A stretch of 64,000 nt of DNA from Microbacterium hydrocarbonoxydans (GCF_900105205.1 NZ_FNSQ01000005.1:992001-1056000); one strand, 5' to 3'; positions 10,404-20,104 are shown, numbered from the stretch's first letter. The notes: generated by a model from the sequence alone, not told the origin. Made by a program: numbers and translations.

Positions 10404-10822
10404 TGCTTATTCCCCGCAAGGTCAAGTACCGCAAGCAGCATCACCCCAAGCGTGATGGCCAGGCCACCGGTGGCACGAAGGTCTCCTTCGGCGACTTCGG
10501 CATCCAGGCACTCACCCCCGCTTATGTGACGAACCGTCAGATCGAGTCCGCTCGTATCGCCATGACGCGTCACATCAAGCGTGGTGGAAAGGTGTGGATC
10601 AACATCTACCCCGACCGCCCGCTCACGAAGAAGCCTGCCGAGACCCGCATGGGTTCCGGTAAGGGTTCCCCCGAGTGGTGGGTCGCGAACGTCAAGCCGG
10701 GTCGCGTCCTCTTCGAGGTCGCAGGCGTCAATGAGGAGCTCGCTCGCGAGGCCCTCACCCGAGCAATCCACAAGCTGCCGCTCAAGGCACGCATCATCAA
10801 GCGCGAGGAGGGCGACGCGTAA
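10403..10822 (+). CDS. rplP: 50S ribosomal protein L16
   Basis: L16 organises the A-site region of the 50S subunit. The 139-residue length is standard, with [30 protein letters not shown] and [23 protein letters not shown] 10403 overlaps the rpsC stop and its TAA overlaps the rpmC ATG, so S3, L16 and L29 are tightly coupled. Confidence 0.97.
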   Translation: MLIPRKVKYRKQHHPKRDGQATGGTKVSFGDFGIQALTPAYVTNRQIESARIAMTRHIKRGGKVWINIYPDRPLTKKPAETRMGSGKGSPEWWVANVKPGRVLFEVAGVNEELAREALTRAIHKLPLKARIIKREEGDA

Positions 10823-11139
10823 TGGCGATCGGCACCAAGGAGCTCGCTCCGGCAGAGCTCGACACGTTCGAAGACCAGCGCCTCGTTGAGGAGCTGCGCA
10901 AGGCCAAGGAGGAGCTGTTCAACCTCCGTTTCCAGTCGGCCACCGGCCAGCTGGAGAGCCACGGCCGCATCCGCGCCGTCAAGCGCGACATCGCGCGCCT
11001 CTACACCGTGATCCGCGAGCGCGAGCTGGGCATCCGTGCGACGCCCGCTCCGGTCGAGGCTCCGGCCAAGAAGGCGACCAAGTCGAAGGCGAAGAAGGCG
11101 GACTCCGCTGACGACGCCGTGAAGGAAGAGGCTGAGTGA
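10822..11139 (+). CDS. rpmC: 50S ribosomal protein L29 with C-terminal extension
   Basis: L29 sits at the tunnel exit beside L23. The first ~72 residues form the normal two-helix fold ([23 protein letters not shown]...). The remaining 33 or so are an Ala/Lys-rich then Glu-rich tail absent from E. coli L29 (about 63 residues). Such tails are seen in actinobacteria, where their role is unclear. The stop overlaps the rpsQ start. Confidence 0.95.
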   Translation: MAIGTKELAPAELDTFEDQRLVEELRKAKEELFNLRFQSATGQLESHGRIRAVKRDIARLYTVIRERELGIRATPAPVEAPAKKATKSKAKKADSADDAVKEEAE

Positions 11140-11471
11140 TGGCCACCAAGAAGGAAGCAGCCGTCGAGGCGCAGTCGGCAGGACACGAGTCCTCCGAGCA
11201 CGACGTCCGCGACGACAGCGCTCGCGGATACCGCAAGTCGCGTCGTGGCTACGTCGTCAGCGACAAGATGGACAAGACCATCGTGGTCGAGGTCGAGGAC
11301 CGCGTGAAGCACCCGCTTTACGGCAAGGTCATCCGCCGCACTTCGAAGGTCAAGGCGCACGATGAGGCGAACTCCGCCGGCATCGGCGACCTCGTCCTGA
11401 TCAACGAGACCCGCCCGCTGAGCGCCACGAAGCGCTGGCGTCTGGTGGAGATTCTGGAGAAGGCCAAGTGA
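11139..11471 (+). CDS. rpsQ: 30S ribosomal protein S17
   Basis: S17 binds the 5' domain of 16S rRNA early in assembly. ATG 11139 overlaps the rpmC stop; a GTG one codon upstream (11136) is equally in frame. From 11139 the protein has 110 residues, with a ~25-residue polar N-terminal extension before the conserved [27 protein letters not shown] core. The end overlaps rplN by 4 nt. Last gene conventionally assigned to the S10 operon. Confidence 0.95.
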   Translation: MATKKEAAVEAQSAGHESSEHDVRDDSARGYRKSRRGYVVSDKMDKTIVVEVEDRVKHPLYGKVIRRTSKVKAHDEANSAGIGDLVLINETRPLSATKRWRLVEILEKAK

Positions 11472-11836
11472 TCCAGCAGGAAAGCCGCCTCAAGGTCGCC
11501 GACAACACCGGCGCGAAGGAACTGCTCACCATCCGTGTCCTCGGTGGCTCGCGCCGCCGGTACGCGGGACTCGGTGACACGATCGTCGCGACCGTCAAGG
11601 ACGCGATCCCGGGCGGCAACGTCAAGAAGGGCGATGTGGTCAAGGCCGTCATCGTCCGCACGGTCAAGTCCACGCGTCGTCCCGACGGCTCGTACATCAA
11701 GTTCGACGAGAACGCCGCCGTGATCCTGAAGAACGACGGGGAGCCCCGCGGCACCCGTATCTTCGGACCGGTCGGTCGCGAGCTTCGTGACAAGAAGTTC
11801 ATGAAGATCGTCTCGCTGGCGCCGGAGGTTATTTAA
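11468..11836 (+). CDS. rplN: 50S ribosomal protein L14
   Basis: L14 forms part of the intersubunit bridge and the RsfS silencing-factor site. The 122 residues begin [20 protein letters not shown] and include the [16 protein letters not shown] signature. The GTG at 11468 overlaps the rpsQ stop, so the spc operon here is fused to the S10 operon without a gap or promoter. Confidence 0.97.
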   Translation: MIQQESRLKVADNTGAKELLTIRVLGGSRRRYAGLGDTIVATVKDAIPGGNVKKGDVVKAVIVRTVKSTRRPDGSYIKFDENAAVILKNDGEPRGTRIFGPVGRELRDKKFMKIVSLAPEVI

Positions 11837-11839
11837 GTC

Positions 11840-12199
11840 ATGGCGAAGATCAAGAAGGGTGACCTGGTTCAGGTCATCACCGGAGCCACGCAGGAGCGTG
11901 GCGGCGACCGCGGCAAGCAGGGCAAGGTCCTCGAGATCCTGGCCGACAAGAACCGCGTCATCGTCGAAGGCGTGAACTACGTCACCAAGCACACGCGCGT
12001 CGGTCAGACGCAGCGTGGCACCAAGACGGGCGGCCTCGAGACTGTCGAGGCCTCCATCCACATCTCGAACGTCGCACTCGTCGACCCCTCGACCAAGAAG
12101 CCGACCAAGGTCGGCCACCGGGTCGAGGAGCAGACCAAGGACGGCGTCAAGCGCACCGTCCGCGTGCGGTACGCGAAGAAGTCAGGTAAGGACCTCTGA
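11840..12199 (+). CDS. rplX: 50S ribosomal protein L24
   Basis: L24 is an assembly initiator near the tunnel exit. It has 119 residues with the KOW motif in [28 protein letters not shown] and [18 protein letters not shown] 11840 is 3 nt after the rplN stop, and the TGA shares one base with the rplE ATG. Confidence 0.97.
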   Translation: MAKIKKGDLVQVITGATQERGGDRGKQGKVLEILADKNRVIVEGVNYVTKHTRVGQTQRGTKTGGLETVEASIHISNVALVDPSTKKPTKVGHRVEEQTKDGVKRTVRVRYAKKSGKDL

Positions 12200-12789
12200 T
12201 GGCAACCACCGACGCTGCGGTGGCTGGCAAGATCCAGCCCCGCCTGAAGGCGAAGTACAAGGCCGAGATCCAGCAGAAGATGCAGGATGAGTTCGGCTAC
12301 ACCAACGTGATGCAGATCCCCGGTCTGGTCAAGGTCGTCGTGAACACCGGTGTCGGTGAAGCGGCCCGCGACAGCAAGGTGATCGACGGCGCGATCGACG
12401 ATCTCACCAAGATCACCGGTCAGAAGCCGCTCGTCACGAAGGCTCGCAAGTCGATCGCGCAGTTCAAGCTGCGTGAGGGCCAGGCCATCGGCGCACACGT
12501 CACCCTCCGTGGTGACCGTGCGTGGGAGTTCCTGGACCGCCTCGTCTCGCTCGCTCTGCCCCGCATCCGCGACTTCCGCGGTCTGTCGAGCAAGCAGTTC
12601 GACGGCAACGGCAACTACACCTTCGGTCTCCAGGAGCAGAGCGTGTTCCACGAGATCGATCAGGACAAGATCGACCGGGTCCGCGGTTTCGACATCACTG
12701 TCGTCACCACGGCGAAGACGGACGACGAGGGCCGCGCACTCCTGCGTCATCTCGGCTTCCCCTTCCGCTCGGAAGACGCCCAGGCGTAA
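12199..12789 (+). CDS. rplE: 50S ribosomal protein L5
   Basis: L5 binds 5S rRNA and contacts the P-site tRNA. The 196 residues include [40 protein letters not shown] and [25 protein letters not shown] motifs. It has a short N-terminal extension. The next gene is rpsH, not rpsN: no S14 gene can fit in the 120-bp gap that follows. Confidence 0.97.
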   Translation: MATTDAAVAGKIQPRLKAKYKAEIQQKMQDEFGYTNVMQIPGLVKVVVNTGVGEAARDSKVIDGAIDDLTKITGQKPLVTKARKSIAQFKLREGQAIGAHVTLRGDRAWEFLDRLVSLALPRIRDFRGLSSKQFDGNGNYTFGLQEQSVFHEIDQDKIDRVRGFDITVVTTAKTDDEGRALLRHLGFPFRSEDAQA

Positions 12790-12797
12790 GCGGTTTC

Positions 12798-12822
12798 GGG
12801 CGGGGCGCACGGCGCCCCGCCC
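12798..12822 (+). terminator. Hairpin between rplE and rpsH
   Basis: An 11-bp perfect GC stem (12798-12808 with 12812-12822) closes on a 3-nt loop. A TACAAT box follows at 12830-12835, 75 nt before rpsH, but no -35 hexamer is recognisable since that position falls inside the stem. It may be a terminator/attenuator coupled to a secondary promoter at the place where rpsN is found in related operons. Confidence 0.5.
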
Positions 12823-12909
12823 GATCCCGTACAATTGAAGATTGCGTGTCATCGCAGGCCGTCTGTCGTGTAACGGCAGCCGGAACCTCATGAACAAAGG
12901 AAAACAACA

Positions 12910-13308
12910 ATGACAATGACAGACCCGGTCGCAGATCTGCTGACCCGTCTGCGCAACGCGAACTCGGCGCATCACGACTCCGTGACCCTGCCGTCGAGCA
13001 AGCTCAAGACGCACATCGCCGAGATCCTCCAGCAGGAGGGCTACATCGCAGGCTGGGAGACGACTGACGCTCGCGTCGGGACGAACCTGACCCTGCAGCT
13101 GAAGTACGGCCCCAACCGTGAGCGTTCGATCGCGGGCATCAAGCGCGTGTCGAAGCCCGGCCTCCGCGTCTACGCGAAGTCCACCGAGCTCCCCAAGGTC
13201 CTCGGCGGCCTCGGCGTGGCCATCCTGTCCACCTCCTCCGGTCTTCTCACCGACCGTCAGGCAGAGCAGAAGGGCGTGGGCGGAGAAGTTCTCGCCTACG
13301 TGTGGTAA
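12910..13308 (+). CDS. rpsH: 30S ribosomal protein S8
   Basis: S8 binds the central domain of 16S rRNA and represses the spc operon in E. coli. It has 132 residues with [41 protein letters not shown] core and the [11 protein letters not shown] end. ATG 12910 follows AAAGGAAAACAACA; a second in-frame ATG two codons later is possible. It starts the second half of the spc cluster, after a 120-bp gap with hairpin. Confidence 0.97.
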   Translation: MTMTDPVADLLTRLRNANSAHHDSVTLPSSKLKTHIAEILQQEGYIAGWETTDARVGTNLTLQLKYGPNRERSIAGIKRVSKPGLRVYAKSTELPKVLGGLGVAILSTSSGLLTDRQAEQKGVGGEVLAYVW

Positions 13309-13314
13309 TCGAAA

Positions 13315-13851
13315 ATGTCGCGTATTGGACGACTTCCCATCGACGTTCCCGCGGGCGTGACCGTTTCGGTCGACGGCCGTGAGGTCGCGGTGAAGGGCCC
13401 CAAGGGTGAGCTCACCCTGACGGTCGCAAACCCCATCGAGGTCGCGGTCGAGGAGAACCAGGTTCTCGTCACCCGCCCCGACGACGAGCGCGAGTCCCGG
13501 TCGCTTCACGGCCTGACCCGCACGCTCATCAACAACAACATCATCGGCGTGACCCAGGGCTACACCAAGGGTCTCGAGGTCGTCGGCACCGGTTACCGCG
13601 TCGCTCAGAAGGGCAGCTCGGTCGAGTTCGCCCTGGGCTTCTCGCACCCGGTCCTCATCGATCCGCCCGCCGGCATCACGCTCACGGTCGAGGGCAACAA
13701 CAAGCTCACCGTCAGCGGGATCGACAAGCAGGCTGTCGGCGAGGCAGCTGCCAACATCCGCAAGATCCGCAAGCCCGAGCCGTACAAGGGCAAGGGTGTG
13801 CGCTACGCCGGCGAGATCGTGCGTCGCAAGGCCGGAAAGAGTGGTAAGTAA
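13315..13851 (+). CDS. rplF: 50S ribosomal protein L6
   Basis: L6 sits at the base of the L7/L12 stalk near the sarcin-ricin loop. The 178 residues begin [15 protein letters not shown], with [19 protein letters not shown] and the C-terminal [26 protein letters not shown] motif. Only 6 nt separate it from rpsH and 2 nt from rplR. Confidence 0.97.
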   Translation: MSRIGRLPIDVPAGVTVSVDGREVAVKGPKGELTLTVANPIEVAVEENQVLVTRPDDERESRSLHGLTRTLINNNIIGVTQGYTKGLEVVGTGYRVAQKGSSVEFALGFSHPVLIDPPAGITLTVEGNNKLTVSGIDKQAVGEAAANIRKIRKPEPYKGKGVRYAGEIVRRKAGKSGK

Positions 13852-13853
13852 CC

Positions 13854-14213
13854 ATGGCTCTCAAGTCAAAGTCTGACGCCCGCGCGCGTCGTCATGCCCG
13901 CCTTCGCAAGAAGGTCGTCGGCACCGAGGTGCGTCCGCGCCTCGTCGTCAACCGTTCGGCTCGCCACGTCTTCGTGCAGCTTGTCGACGACAGCAAGGGT
14001 CACACCGTGGCGTCGGCTTCGACGCTCGAGACCGACCTGCGCTCGCTCGAGGGTGACAAGACCGCCAAGGCCCGCAAGGTCGGCGAGCTTCTCGCCGAGC
14101 GTGCGAAGGCTGCAGGCGTTTCCGAGGCAGTGTTCGACCGTGGCGGCAACCGCTACGCAGGTCGTGTCGCCGCCATCGCCGACGGCGCCCGCGAGGGGGG
14201 TCTGGCACTGTGA
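13854..14213 (+). CDS. rplR: 50S ribosomal protein L18
   Basis: L18 brings 5S rRNA into the 50S subunit with L5. The 119 residues include [28 protein letters not shown] basic N-terminus and the C-terminal [27 protein letters not shown] 13854 is 2 nt after rplF and the end overlaps rpsE by 4 nt. Confidence 0.97.
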   Translation: MALKSKSDARARRHARLRKKVVGTEVRPRLVVNRSARHVFVQLVDDSKGHTVASASTLETDLRSLEGDKTAKARKVGELLAERAKAAGVSEAVFDRGGNRYAGRVAAIADGAREGGLAL

Positions 14214-14911
14214 GTGACAACAAGGAGAACGAAGTGACCGAAGCGGCTGCTGCCACTTCCGAGACTGCTGCCGGCACGACGCAGGCAGAGCCGTCTCGCG
14301 ATCAGCGCGACGGCCGCCGCGGCGGCCGTGGTGACCGCAACCAGGGTGGTCGTGACCGCAACTCGCGTGACCGTGGGGACAACCAGTTCCTCGAGCGCGT
14401 CGTCACCATCAACCGCGTCTCGAAGGTCGTGAAGGGTGGTCGTCGCTTCAGCTTCACCGCTCTCGTGGTCGTCGGTGACGGCAACGGTCTGGTGGGCGTC
14501 GGCTACGGAAAGGCCCGCGAGGTGCCTCTGGCCATCTCGAAGGGTGTCGAAGAGGCCAAGCGCAACTTCTTCCGCGTCCCGCGCGTCGGCAGCACCATCC
14601 CGCACCCCGTGCAGGGTGAGGCTGCAGCAGGCGTCGTCCTGCTCCGTCCGGCCGCTGCCGGTACCGGTGTCATCGCCGGTGGTCCGGTCCGCGCCGTCCT
14701 CGAGTGCGCCGGCATCCACGATGTGCTGTCGAAGTCGCTCGGTTCGTCGAACACGATCAACATCGTGCACGCGACGGTGACCGCCCTGAAGCAGCTCGAG
14801 GAGCCCCGTGCGGTCGCCGCGCGTCGTGGCCTCGAGTTCGACCAGGTGGCTCCCGCGCGTCTCGTCCGTGCGGAGGCTGACGCCATCGCCGCACAGAAGG
14901 TAGGTGCCTGA
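14210..14911 (+). CDS. rpsE: 30S ribosomal protein S5 with N-terminal extension
   Basis: S5 controls decoding fidelity and lines the mRNA entry. The GTG at 14210 overlaps the rplR stop and gives 233 residues, about 65 more than E. coli S5. The extra N-terminus is Glu/Ala-rich then Arg/Gly/Asp-rich ([19 protein letters not shown]). The core starts near [20 protein letters not shown] and includes [19 protein letters not shown] and [20 protein letters not shown] shorter start inside the low-complexity segment is possible, but none has a better binding site. Confidence 0.95.
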   Translation: MSDNKENEVTEAAAATSETAAGTTQAEPSRDQRDGRRGGRGDRNQGGRDRNSRDRGDNQFLERVVTINRVSKVVKGGRRFSFTALVVVGDGNGLVGVGYGKAREVPLAISKGVEEAKRNFFRVPRVGSTIPHPVQGEAAAGVVLLRPAAAGTGVIAGGPVRAVLECAGIHDVLSKSLGSSNTINIVHATVTALKQLEEPRAVAARRGLEFDQVAPARLVRAEADAIAAQKVGA

Positions 14912-15096
14912 TGGCTGCGCGCCTGAAGGTCACGCAGGTCAAGTCCAAGGTGAGCGAGAAGCAGAACCAGCGTGACACGCTGCGCAGCCTCGGTCTGAAG
15001 CGGATCGGTGACAGCACCGTTCGCCCCGACGACGCGCAGACGCGCGGTTACGTCAAGACCGTCGCCCACCTCGTCAAGGTTGAGGAGATCGACTAA
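14911..15096 (+). CDS. rpmD: 50S ribosomal protein L30
   Basis: A 61-residue L30 starting [20 protein letters not shown], with [18 protein letters not shown], the family core. Start overlaps the rpsE stop by one base and the stop TAA overlaps the rplO ATG, keeping the spc operon gap-free. Confidence 0.97.
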   Translation: MAARLKVTQVKSKVSEKQNQRDTLRSLGLKRIGDSTVRPDDAQTRGYVKTVAHLVKVEEID

Positions 15097-15722
15097 TGGC
15101 TGAGAAGAACGAAGCCGTCGAGGCCGAGAAGGCCCCGAAGAAGGCTGCCGCTCCCAAGGCCGCAGCCGAGAAGAAGCCTGCTGCCAAGAAGGCACCCGCG
15201 AAGGCGTCCGAGGCCAAGGCCGAGACCGCCAAGAAGCCGGCTGCCAAGAAGGCAGCGCCGAAGAAGGATGCTCCGGCATCCCGCCCCGGCGTGCTGAAGG
15301 TGCACCACCTGCGTCCGGTCCCCGGAGCCAACACCGCGAAGACCCGTGTCGGTCGCGGTGAGGGTTCCAAGGGTAAGACCGCTGGTCGTGGCACCAAGGG
15401 CACCAAGGCTCGCAACACCGTTCGCGTCGGCTTCGAGGGTGGGCAGATGCCGCTGCACATGCGCACCCCGAAGCTGCGCGGGTTCAAGAACCCGTTCCGC
15501 GTCGAGTACCAGGTCGTGAACCTGGAGAAGCTCGCGGAGCTGTACCCCCAGGGCGGCGACGTCACCACGAGCGACCTGGTCGCCAAGGGTGCCGTTCGCA
15601 AGAACGAAAAGGTCAAGGTTCTCGGAAACGGCGACATCGCCGTGAAGCTCACCGTCTCGGTCGACAAGGTCTCGGGTTCTGCCGAGCAGAAGATCGTGGC
15701 GGCCGGCGGATCCGTCAAGTAA
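15096..15722 (+). CDS. rplO: 50S ribosomal protein L15 with long basic extension
   Basis: L15 is a late assembly protein of the 50S subunit. The conserved part starts near residue 67 ([20 protein letters not shown]) and contains the Gly-rich [17 protein letters not shown] and [17 protein letters not shown]. The first ~65 residues are almost only Ala, Lys, Pro and Glu in [12 protein letters not shown] repeats resembling histone H1 tails, making 208 residues against about 145 in E. coli. It is the last gene before a terminator. Confidence 0.94.
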   Translation: MAEKNEAVEAEKAPKKAAAPKAAAEKKPAAKKAPAKASEAKAETAKKPAAKKAAPKKDAPASRPGVLKVHHLRPVPGANTAKTRVGRGEGSKGKTAGRGTKGTKARNTVRVGFEGGQMPLHMRTPKLRGFKNPFRVEYQVVNLEKLAELYPQGGDVTTSDLVAKGAVRKNEKVKVLGNGDIAVKLTVSVDKVSGSAEQKIVAAGGSVK

Positions 15723-15732
15723 CCACTTCATG

Positions 15733-15762
15733 AGAGGGGTCGGAGATTCTCCGGCCCCTCTT
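15733..15762 (+). terminator. Terminator after rplO
   Basis: AGAGGGG-T-CGGAG (15733-15745) pairs with CTCCG-G-CCCCTCT (15749-15761) around an ATT loop, followed by TTATGGGTT. It ends the spc operon; a second small hairpin (CCGTCC/GGACGG, near 15784-15800) lies in the secY leader. Confidence 0.75.
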
Positions 15763-15824
15763 ATGGGTTAGCCTGTTCTTTCAGCCGTCCTCCAAGGACG
15801 GCAACCTTTTCAGGAGGAACGTCC

Positions 15825-17147
15825 TTGTTTAGCGCCATCGCGCGGATCTTCCGCACGCCCGACCTGCGTCGGAAGATCGGTTTCACCCTCGCCATCGTCG
15901 CCATCTACCGGCTTGGCTCGAACGTCCCTGCTCCGTTCGTGAACTTCCCGAACGTCGAGGAGTGCCTGGCTCAGAACTCGGGCACCGAAGGACTCCTCGG
16001 GCTGGTCAACCTCTTCTCCGGCGGGGCGCTCCTCCAGCTGTCGATCTTCGCACTGGGTGTGATGCCGTACATCACGGCCACGATCATCACCCAGCTCCTG
16101 CGAGTCGTCATCCCGCACTTCGAGGCGCTGCACAAGGAGGGTCAGTCCGGGCAGGCCCGTCTGACCCAGTACACGCGCTACCTCACGATCGCACTCGCGC
16201 TGCTGCAGTCGACCACCCTCGTCACGGTGGCCCGCAGCGGACAGCTGTTCGGCACGACGGATGTCGCCGCCTGCCAGAACCTCCTCACCAACGACGTGTG
16301 GTGGGCACAGCTGCTCATCATCATGGCGATGACCGCCGGTACCGGACTCATCATGTGGTTCGCGGAGCTCGTCACCGAGCGCGGCATCGGCAACGGCATG
16401 TCGCTGCTGATCTTCACCTCGATCGCCGCCACCTTCCCCGGCGCCATGTGGCTGATCTGGGAGAGCAAGGGCTTCGAGGTCTTCCTCCTGGTGCTCCTGG
16501 TGGGAATCATCGTCATGGCGCTCGTGGTGTTCGTCGAGCAGTCCCAGCGACGGATCCCCGTGCAGTACGCGAAGCGCATGGTGGGCCGTCGCACCTACGG
16601 CGGCACCAACACATACATCCCGATCAAGGTGAACATGGCGGGTGTGATCCCCGTGATCTTCGCCTCGTCGCTGCTGTACATCCCGGCCCTGATCGCACAG
16701 TTCAACACTCCGCAGGACGGGTCTGAGCCCGCGGCGTGGGTCACCTGGATCAGCGCGAACTTCACCACCGGCAACAGCCCGATCTACATGGCGGTCTACT
16801 TCCTGCTGATCATCGGGTTCACCTACTTCTACGTCGCGATCACCTTCAACCCGGTCGAGGTCGCCGACAACATGAAGAAGTACGGCGGCTTCATCCCCGG
16901 CATCCGCGCCGGTCGCCCCACCGCCGAGTACCTCGACTACGTGCTCACCCGCATCACGCTGCCTGGGTCGATCTACCTCGGTCTGATCGCGCTCATCCCG
17001 CTCATCGCCCTCGCCACCGTCGGCGCGAACCAGAACTTCCCGTTCGGCGGCGCCTCGATCCTCATCATCGTGGGTGTCGGTCTCGAGACGGTCAAGCAGA
17101 TCGATGCGCAGCTGCAGCAGCGTCACTACGAAGGGCTCCTCCGATGA
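15825..17147 (+). CDS. secY: Protein translocase subunit SecY
   Basis: Channel subunit of the Sec translocon in the cytoplasmic membrane, acting with SecE (59646) and SecG. 440 residues with ten predicted membrane segments. Conserved blocks are visible: [20 protein letters not shown] at the N-terminus, [17 protein letters not shown], the GNGMSLLIF loop, and [19 protein letters not shown], the cytosolic loop contacting ribosome or SecA. Start is TTG 15825, chosen because AGGAGG stands at 15812-15817 and homologues begin [17 protein letters not shown]. The stop overlaps the adk start by 4 nt. Confidence 0.97.
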   Translation: MFSAIARIFRTPDLRRKIGFTLAIVAIYRLGSNVPAPFVNFPNVEECLAQNSGTEGLLGLVNLFSGGALLQLSIFALGVMPYITATIITQLLRVVIPHFEALHKEGQSGQARLTQYTRYLTIALALLQSTTLVTVARSGQLFGTTDVAACQNLLTNDVWWAQLLIIMAMTAGTGLIMWFAELVTERGIGNGMSLLIFTSIAATFPGAMWLIWESKGFEVFLLVLLVGIIVMALVVFVEQSQRRIPVQYAKRMVGRRTYGGTNTYIPIKVNMAGVIPVIFASSLLYIPALIAQFNTPQDGSEPAAWVTWISANFTTGNSPIYMAVYFLLIIGFTYFYVAITFNPVEVADNMKKYGGFIPGIRAGRPTAEYLDYVLTRITLPGSIYLGLIALIPLIALATVGANQNFPFGGASILIIVGVGLETVKQIDAQLQQRHYEGLLR

Positions 17148-17740
17148 CAGCATCCGCTCGTCTTCTCATCGTCGGGCCGCAGGGCTCCGGCAAGGGCACC
17201 CAGGGCATCCGCATCGCCGAGTCCTACGGGATCCCTGTCGTCTCGACCGGAGACATCTTCCGCGCGAACATCAAGGAGGGGACGCCGCTCGGCCAGCAGG
17301 TCACGGCGATCCTCGACAAGGGTGACCTGGTCCCCGATGAGCTGACCAGCGAGATCGTCCGCGATCGTCTGACTCAGGATGACGCGGCCAACGGATTCCT
17401 GCTCGACGGATACCCCCGCAACACGGCACAGGTCGCACATCTCGACGAGTTCCTCGGCGCTCGGGGTGAGTCCCTCGACGCCGTCATCCTCCTCGACGTC
17501 CCGCGCGAGGAGAGCCTCGAACGGCTCAAGCTCCGCGCGGCGGAGCAGGGACGCTCGGATGACACGGACGAGGCGATCGCACACCGTCTCGACATCTACG
17601 AGCACGAGACCGCCCCGATCCTCGAGGTCTACGGACCGCGCGGCATCGTCGACCGCATCGACGGCGTGGGTTCGCTCGACGAGATCACCGAGCGCGTGTT
17701 CGCCGCGCTGACCGCCCGCGGTCTCCGCCTCGCGGCCTGA
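17144..17740 (+). CDS. adk: Adenylate kinase
   Basis: Catalyses ATP + AMP to 2 ADP in the cytosol. The ATG at 17144 overlaps the secY TGA (ATGA), giving 198 residues. The P-loop [10 protein letters not shown] is at 11-20, followed by [27 protein letters not shown] and [20 protein letters not shown]. It is the short form: the ~30-residue zinc-type LID insert is absent, as in most actinobacteria. The secY-adk-map order is a classic cluster. Confidence 0.97.
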   Translation: MTASARLLIVGPQGSGKGTQGIRIAESYGIPVVSTGDIFRANIKEGTPLGQQVTAILDKGDLVPDELTSEIVRDRLTQDDAANGFLLDGYPRNTAQVAHLDEFLGARGESLDAVILLDVPREESLERLKLRAAEQGRSDDTDEAIAHRLDIYEHETAPILEVYGPRGIVDRIDGVGSLDEITERVFAALTARGLRLAA

Positions 17741-17751
17741 CCCGCACCACC

Positions 17752-18600
17752 ATGTTCCGCAAGTCGATCTACAAGAACGCCGCGCAGCTGCGCGCGATGG
17801 TTGAACCGGGGCTCATCACGGCTGCGGCGCTGGATGCCGTCCGCCCGCTGATCCGTCCTGGTGTCACCACGCTGGAGCTCGATGCCGAGGCGAACCGGGT
17901 CATCCTGGCGCGCGGTGCCGAGTCGAACTTCCAGCTGGTCCGCGGCTACCGCCACACCACCTGCATCTCGGTGAACGAGGAGGTCGTGCACGGCATCCCG
18001 GGTGAGCGCGTGCTGCAGGGCGGCGACATTGTCTCGATCGACTGCGGTGCGCAGTACCAGGGCTGGAACGGCGACAGCGCCATCACCGTCGTCGTCCCCG
18101 ACGAGACGCGCCCCGAGCTGGTCGCACAGCGCGAGGAGCTCTCCCGCGTGACCGAGGGGTCGATGTGGGCGGGGATCGCCGCGATGGCATCCGCCTCGCA
18201 CCTCGGCGACATCGGTGCCGCCATTCAGGGCTACATCGAGGCGCAGGGGCCCTCCGCCGTGTCTGGGGAGACCTATGGCATCCTCCGCGAGTACGTCGGC
18301 CACGGCATCGGACGCAAGATGCACGAAGCACCCAGTGTCTTCAACTACCGCACGCCCGATCCGGGCGCGGAGGTCAAGCCCGGCCTCGTCCTCGCGATCG
18401 AGCCCATGGTGACCGCAGGCGGCGACGAGACGTTCGTCGAAGACGACGACTGGACGGTCTCGACGGTCGACGGGACCGACGGCTCCCATTGGGAGCACAG
18501 CGTCGCTCTGCACGAGGGTGGCATCTGGGTGCTGACCACTGCCGACGGCGGCGCAGCGGGCCTCGCCGCGTTCGGCATCACGCCGACCCCGATCCCCTGA
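17752..18600 (+). CDS. map: Methionine aminopeptidase, type I
   Basis: Removes the initiator Met from nascent proteins. 282 residues with the pita-bread fold. Metal-binding residues are visible in order: D in SIDCGAQYQGWNGDSA (two Asp), H in GHGIGRKMHEAP, E in AIEPMVTAGG, and E in WEHSVAL. An intact RGYRHTTCISVNEEVVHGIP segment carries the substrate-site His. ATG 17752 is 11 nt after adk. Confidence 0.97.
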   Translation: MFRKSIYKNAAQLRAMVEPGLITAAALDAVRPLIRPGVTTLELDAEANRVILARGAESNFQLVRGYRHTTCISVNEEVVHGIPGERVLQGGDIVSIDCGAQYQGWNGDSAITVVVPDETRPELVAQREELSRVTEGSMWAGIAAMASASHLGDIGAAIQGYIEAQGPSAVSGETYGILREYVGHGIGRKMHEAPSVFNYRTPDPGAEVKPGLVLAIEPMVTAGGDETFVEDDDWTVSTVDGTDGSHWEHSVALHEGGIWVLTTADGGAAGLAAFGITPTPIP

Positions 18601-18752
18601 CATCGCGGATCACTCGGTCCGCGTCGTCATGCAGAACGCCGTCACAACGCGCGCATAGGTTTCTCCGGGCACAATGGTGGTACGGGTGCGCGTGCACCCC
18701 AGGACTTCAGGTCGTGCCCGACGGGGGCAGGCCTCGACAGAAACGGAACGCA

Positions 18753-19421
18753 ATGGCAGCTGCGAAGAGCAACACCAACTGGTTCGTGATCGGCGTCTCG
18801 GCGGCAGTGGTGGTCGTTCTGGCCGTGCTCGCCATCGTGGTCGTGAACCTCAACAACCAGGCGACCAGCCCGGGCGCGACGCCCAAGGCGAACGACACGT
18901 TCAACTCCGAGACCGGAGCTGTCTCGTTCGGAGACGGTGACGACGAGGTCTCGATCTTCGTCGACTTCCAGTGCCCGGTCTGCAAGAGCTTCGAGGACCA
19001 GTACGGGGAGGCGCTGCAGTCTGCGGCCGCCGAGGGGGAGATCACTCTCTCGTACCACCCGATCGCGATCCTCGACCGTTACTCACAGGGCACGGAGTTC
19101 TCGTCTCGCTCGGCCGGCGCCGCCGTGTGCGTGGCAGAGTCGGCCCCGGACCTGTACCTCGATTACGCGCAGGCGCTCTTCGACAACCAGCCCGCGGAGA
19201 ACACGAGCGGTCTCACGACCCAGCAGCTCGCCGACTTCGCCACCCAGGTGGGCGCCGATGACGCGGTGTCGTGCATCACGGACGAGACCTATCGCAAGTT
19301 CGGCAAGGCTCAGGCGCAGAAGAACGAGGTCAACGGCACGCCCACCGTGGAGGTCAACGGCAAGCGCCTCGATCTGCAGGATGCGGCGGACTTCAAGACC
19401 TTCACCGATCTCATCAGCTGA
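18753..19421 (+). CDS. Membrane-anchored DsbA-family thiol oxidoreductase
   Basis: A 222-residue thioredoxin-like protein of the DsbA/thioredoxin_4 type. One N-terminal membrane segment (about residues 9-30) anchors it with the catalytic domain outside. The active site C74-P-V-C77 lies in FVDFQCPVCKSFE, and the NGTPTVEVNGKRL stretch holds the cis-Pro loop. The frame is open further upstream, but ATG 18753 immediately precedes the signal anchor. It likely oxidises or isomerises disulfides in exported proteins. It is unusual to find it between map and infA; its 150-bp upstream gap and the following terminator suggest its own transcription unit. Confidence 0.85.
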   Translation: MAAAKSNTNWFVIGVSAAVVVVLAVLAIVVVNLNNQATSPGATPKANDTFNSETGAVSFGDGDDEVSIFVDFQCPVCKSFEDQYGEALQSAAAEGEITLSYHPIAILDRYSQGTEFSSRSAGAAVCVAESAPDLYLDYAQALFDNQPAENTSGLTTQQLADFATQVGADDAVSCITDETYRKFGKAQAQKNEVNGTPTVEVNGKRLDLQDAADFKTFTDLIS

Positions 19422-19436
19422 TCGACGATCTTCCGA

Positions 19437-19480
19437 CGGGAGTTCCGGCATCCTGCTCAGGTTGCCGGAACTCCCGTTGT
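19437..19480 (+). terminator. Terminator after the DsbA-like gene
   Basis: CGGGAGTTCCGGCA (19437-19450) pairs with TGCCGGAACTCCCG (19463-19476), 14 bp perfect with a 12-nt loop, then TTGT. It overlaps the infA promoter -35 element. Confidence 0.75.
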
Positions 19481-19490
19481 CGGATAACAT
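19462..19490 (+). promoter_or_regulatory. infA operon promoter
   Basis: TTGCCG (19462-19467) and TAACAT (19485-19490) are 17 bp apart. The -35 is embedded in the right arm of the preceding terminator. Start near 19497 gives a leader of about 100 nt before infA. Confidence 0.65.
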
Positions 19491-19598
19491 AGATCTTTGG
19501 TGCCTTGTGCCTTGATTCGGCGTGTCTGAATCGGCGCGGCATCGCAATTCCAACCACCCACCGCAGATCGACCGGTCTGCAGAAGCGTCAGCGAGGCT

Positions 19599-19820
19599 AT
19601 GGCTAAGAAAGACGGTGTCATCGAGATCGAGGGAGTGATCTCCGAGGCTCTGCCCAACGCGATGTTCCGCGTTGAGCTCTCCAACGGACACAAGGTCCTT
19701 GCAACGATCTCAGGCAAGATGCGGCAGAACTACATCCGTATCATCCCGGAGGACCGTGTGGTCGTGGAGCTCAGCCCCTACGACCTGACCCGCGGCCGGA
19801 TCGTCTACCGCTACCGCTGA
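19599..19820 (+). CDS. infA: Translation initiation factor IF-1
   Basis: A 73-residue OB-fold factor that binds the A site during initiation with IF-2 and IF-3. [39 protein letters not shown] and RGRIVYRYR match the family end to end. It has its own promoter and is followed by rpmJ, as in most bacteria. Confidence 0.98.
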   Translation: MAKKDGVIEIEGVISEALPNAMFRVELSNGHKVLATISGKMRQNYIRIIPEDRVVVELSPYDLTRGRIVYRYR

Positions 19821-19884
19821 TCGGTCGAGAAGTAACACCCCAGGCACTCCGCCTGCCCGGTGAAGACAGCGAACAGGACACATC

Positions 19885-20001
19885 ATGAAGGTCAATCCCA
19901 GCGTCAAGCCCATCTGCGATCACTGCAAGGTGATCCGTCGTCACGGCCGCGTCATGGTGATCTGCAAGAGCAACCCGCGCCACAAGCAGCGCCAGGGCTG
20001 A
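19885..20001 (+). CDS. rpmJ: 50S ribosomal protein L36
   Basis: A 38-residue zinc-ribbon protein starting [22 protein letters not shown]. The zinc ligands Cys11, Cys14, Cys27 and His33 are all present, so this is the zinc-binding (C+) form. ATG 19885 follows an ACAGGACAC site. It lies between infA and rpsM as expected. Confidence 0.97.
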   Translation: MKVNPSVKPICDHCKVIRRHGRVMVICKSNPRHKQRQG

Positions 20002-20011
20002 TCACTCTTCT

Positions 20012-20104
20012 GATCTGACTCACAACTCAATACACACAACGGCAGGATCAGATCCCACGCGAGTGGGGGACACCTCGGGGCGGAGGCCCGAGCACCGATC
20101 CTGC
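20012..20104 (+). promoter_or_regulatory. Structured leader before rpsM
   Basis: GATCTGA (20012-20018) can pair with TCAGATC (20048-20054), while GCAGGATC (20042-20049) can pair with GATCCTGC (20097-20104). The two pairings interleave as in a pseudoknot and share only two bases. An internal hairpin CTCGGG/CCCGAG (20074-20092) sits between. In E. coli the alpha-operon leader forms a pseudoknot bound by S4; this may be an analogous element. Confidence 0.35.
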
